From Fusobacteriaceae bacterium (GTDB taxonomy: Bacteria > Fusobacteriota > Fusobacteriia > Fusobacteriales > Fusobacteriaceae), in assembly GCA_031289425.1 (NCBI GenBank), contig JAITPM010000114.1:1-43046 (forward strand): 43,046 nt of DNA. Direction: 5' to 3'. Of the stretch, positions 41,763 to 43,046 are shown in pieces (the first letter of the stretch is position 1; each line of letters begins with the position of its first letter). Below the pieces are notes generated by a model. That model ran no database searches, was not told the DNA's origin, and saw only the letters and a program-made list of their open reading frames with translations. Position numbers and translations under genes: made by a program.

Positions 41763-42530
41763 TCAAATATCAAATTTACCCTCATCAGATTCCTCTTCAA
41801 AGTAATCTCTATAATCCACATCAATTGCATGCCTCATACGTTTCATACTGTAATACAAATGATCTTTTAAGGTATGTCTCAATTTTTTAATATCTTTTTT
41901 TTCTATTAAATTTACAATATTTTTATGCTCTTTTATTATCCTGGTAAAATCAGTCTCTGTTATAAAATCAAGCATTTTGAATCTAGTATAATGCAAATGA
42001 TCAAACTGAAACATCTCCCATAATTTCGATCTGTTCTCAGCTTCAAACCACAATCCATGAATTTGCACGTCAACTCTGTAAAATTGTTCCGGTTTGAAAT
42101 TTTTTGTAACAATCAATGCTTCTTGTTTTCTTATCATATAATTTATATCTTCCAGTACAATTTTATTATCATTATTTATAAAATCTTCCAGAACCATAGC
42201 TTCGACTGCATACCTCATATAAATCATCTGTTTTATATTCTTTAAACTAAGCAATTTAATATATATTCCTCTATAAGGAATAATATCTACGTAACCTTTT
42301 TCTGCCAAAATTCTCAGAGAATTTCTGACAGGAGTTCTAGACACACCAAACATTTGACATACTTCAGCTTCACTCACTACTTGTCCCGGCTTTAATACCA
42401 GTTCCAAAATATTTTTCTTTAGAGCCTCGTATACCATATCCTCTCTGTTTCTATATTTAAAATCATCTATCATTACTATACCTGTATCTACTTTTTCGCT
42501 TTTCATTTTTTTATTAATATAATCCATCAT
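41763..42530 (-). CDS. GntR-family regulator, FCD (FadR-like) subfamily
   Basis: This 255-residue regulator has a winged helix-turn-helix at about 30-95 (VYEALKKNILELVLKPGQVVSE, then FGVSRTPVRNSLRILAEKGYVDIIPYRGIYI). An all-helical FCD ligand domain follows, with Asp and His residues that bind metal in this family (RVDVQIHGLWFEAENRSKLW, KEHKNIVNLIEKKD). FCD regulators respond to sugar acids and other organic acids, which suits the neighbouring SDR and TctA genes. A less acceptable internal Met start exists; the ATG pair at 42530 has only a weak AGGG upstream. Confidence 0.88.
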   Translation of the reverse strand: MMDYINKKMKSEKVDTGIVMIDDFKYRNREDMVYEALKKNILELVLKPGQVVSEAEVCQMFGVSRTPVRNSLRILAEKGYVDIIPYRGIYIKLLSLKNIKQMIYMRYAVEAMVLEDFINNDNKIVLEDINYMIRKQEALIVTKNFKPEQFYRVDVQIHGLWFEAENRSKLWEMFQFDHLHYTRFKMLDFITETDFTRIIKEHKNIVNLIEKKDIKKLRHTLKDHLYYSMKRMRHAIDVDYRDYFEEESDEGKFDI

Positions 42531-42654
42531 TTTATCAACCCTATTATTTTTCTTTTATTTATTTTTTTACTGTTTTTTTATTTATTTTTTTGTTTATTTT
42601 TTTCATAATCTTTCCTTTCTATTTCATTTTAAATAAAATTCTTATTCATTTATT
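42531..42654. other. T-rich (plus strand) intergenic stretch
   Basis: Short units such as TTTATTTATTTTTTT recur without an exact period. No hairpin or promoter was recognised here. Confidence 0.4.
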
Positions 42655-43046
42655 TTAATCATGCTGATTAGCTAAATTTTCTCTCTCTCTTTTTTCTATC
42701 TTTCTTTGGTTGATTACGGAACTTACCAAAGACCCTATAGCAAGTACTGTCAATATCACACATATAGGTCTTGTAAATAATAAATAGAATTTTCCGTTAT
42801 CTATTTGCATCATACGTCTTAGATTACTTTCAGACATTGGCCCTAATATAAGTGCCAACAATATTGGAGAAAGTGGAAATTCATATTTTTGCATCAAATA
42901 TCCTACCATACCCATTGCGATAGCCAATCCTGCATCAAACATATTTCCATTTATAGAATAAGACCCTACTAATGACAATACCAATATTACAGGTAGTAAT
43001 TTTTTCTTATCTATAGATATTACCTTAGCAAACAATCTTATTCCGG
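42655..43046 (-). CDS. C-terminal part of a tripartite tricarboxylate transporter TctA permease
   Basis: The frame is open to the right edge, so the gene continues beyond the window; the apparent start at 43035 is a TTG and probably internal. The visible 126-130 residues hold four hydrophobic segments. They contain FPLSPILLALILGPMSESNLRRMM followed by FYLLFTRPICVILTVL, the conserved C-terminal pattern of TctA proteins (FP-x-x-P-x-x-L-x-x-ILG, then E-x-x-x-RR and an RP pair). A charged tail (NQRKIEKRERENLANQ) ends it. It differs from the TctA-like permease of the HMG-CoA reductase operon, so the genome has at least two. Confidence 0.85.
   Translation of the reverse strand, partial: GIRLFAKVISIDKKKLLPVILVLSLVGSYSINGNMFDAGLAIAMGMVGYLMQKYEFPLSPILLALILGPMSESNLRRMMQIDNGKFYLLFTRPICVILTVLAIGSLVSSVINQRKIEKRERENLANQHD

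Noticed and set aside
1-43046. tRNA, rRNA, insertion sequences or prophage genes
   Set aside because: No GC-rich cloverleaf-like stretch, rRNA segment, transposase, integrase or phage structural gene was seen on either strand.

Overview
The window is AT-rich DNA with short intergenic gaps, many TTG and GTG starts and strong GGAGG-type ribosome binding sites. Substrate-binding proteins carry cleavable signal peptides without a lipobox, which suggests a periplasm. Three exported YwqK/MORN-like repeat proteins stand in tandem. Together these suggest an anaerobic diderm of the Fusobacteriota (Sebaldella, Leptotrichia or Fusobacterium relatives). This is inference from gene content; no rRNA or tRNA gene is present to confirm it.

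Layout. 1-2.75 kb: end of a possible iron-sulfur/hydrogenase-like gene and an SsuABC/TauABC-type ABC importer. 2.9-5.4 kb: a GNAT acetyltransferase, divergent from an ACT-domain/PFL-family (UPF0237/UPF0210) pair. 5.4-9.2 kb: a TAXI-type TRAP transporter operon with its DUF1850 partner. 9.25-11.1 kb: an IclR regulator overlapping an orphan MalK/UgpC-type ATPase. 11.3-18.15 kb: a catabolic operon (AtuA-family protein, AtuA-like small protein, class II HMG-CoA reductase, small membrane protein, TctA-like permease). It is preceded by a sigma-54 (-24/-12) promoter, two upstream palindromes and a sigma-54 activator gene. 18.1-24.5 kb: ruvA, uvrA, a nitroreductase and glutamine-dependent nadE. 24.5-25.5 kb: a type III toxin-antitoxin locus (ToxN/AbiQ toxin with a two-repeat RNA antitoxin whose repeats can fold as pseudoknots), bracketed by two 101-bp direct repeats differing at one base. 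25.8-31.9 kb: a CPA1 antiporter, cupin, LysE-type exporter, mnmA, a PuuD-like hydrolase and an exported cyclophilin. 32-34.7 kb: potABC without potD. 34.9-38.1 kb: a Na/Pi symporter and a CstA-type carrier. 38.1-40.7 kb: the three repeat proteins. 40.8-43.0 kb: a gluconate-5-dehydrogenase-like SDR, a GntR/FCD regulator and the C-terminus of a TctA permease that runs off the window.

How it fits together. The 11-18 kb block reads as an inducible, CoA-dependent uptake and breakdown route, most simply for mevalonate or a related branched hydroxy acid. A TctA-like permease would import the substrate and HMG-CoA reductase working oxidatively would make HMG-CoA. The AtuA pair occupies the place where an HMG-CoA lyase is expected, and no lyase gene is present in the window. 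The ToxIN locus is the clearest accessory (probably anti-phage) element: its flanking repeats look like a duplicated copy of the nadE upstream region. The two strongest targets are the AtuA-HMGR operon with its regulation, and the repeat-bracketed ToxIN module.
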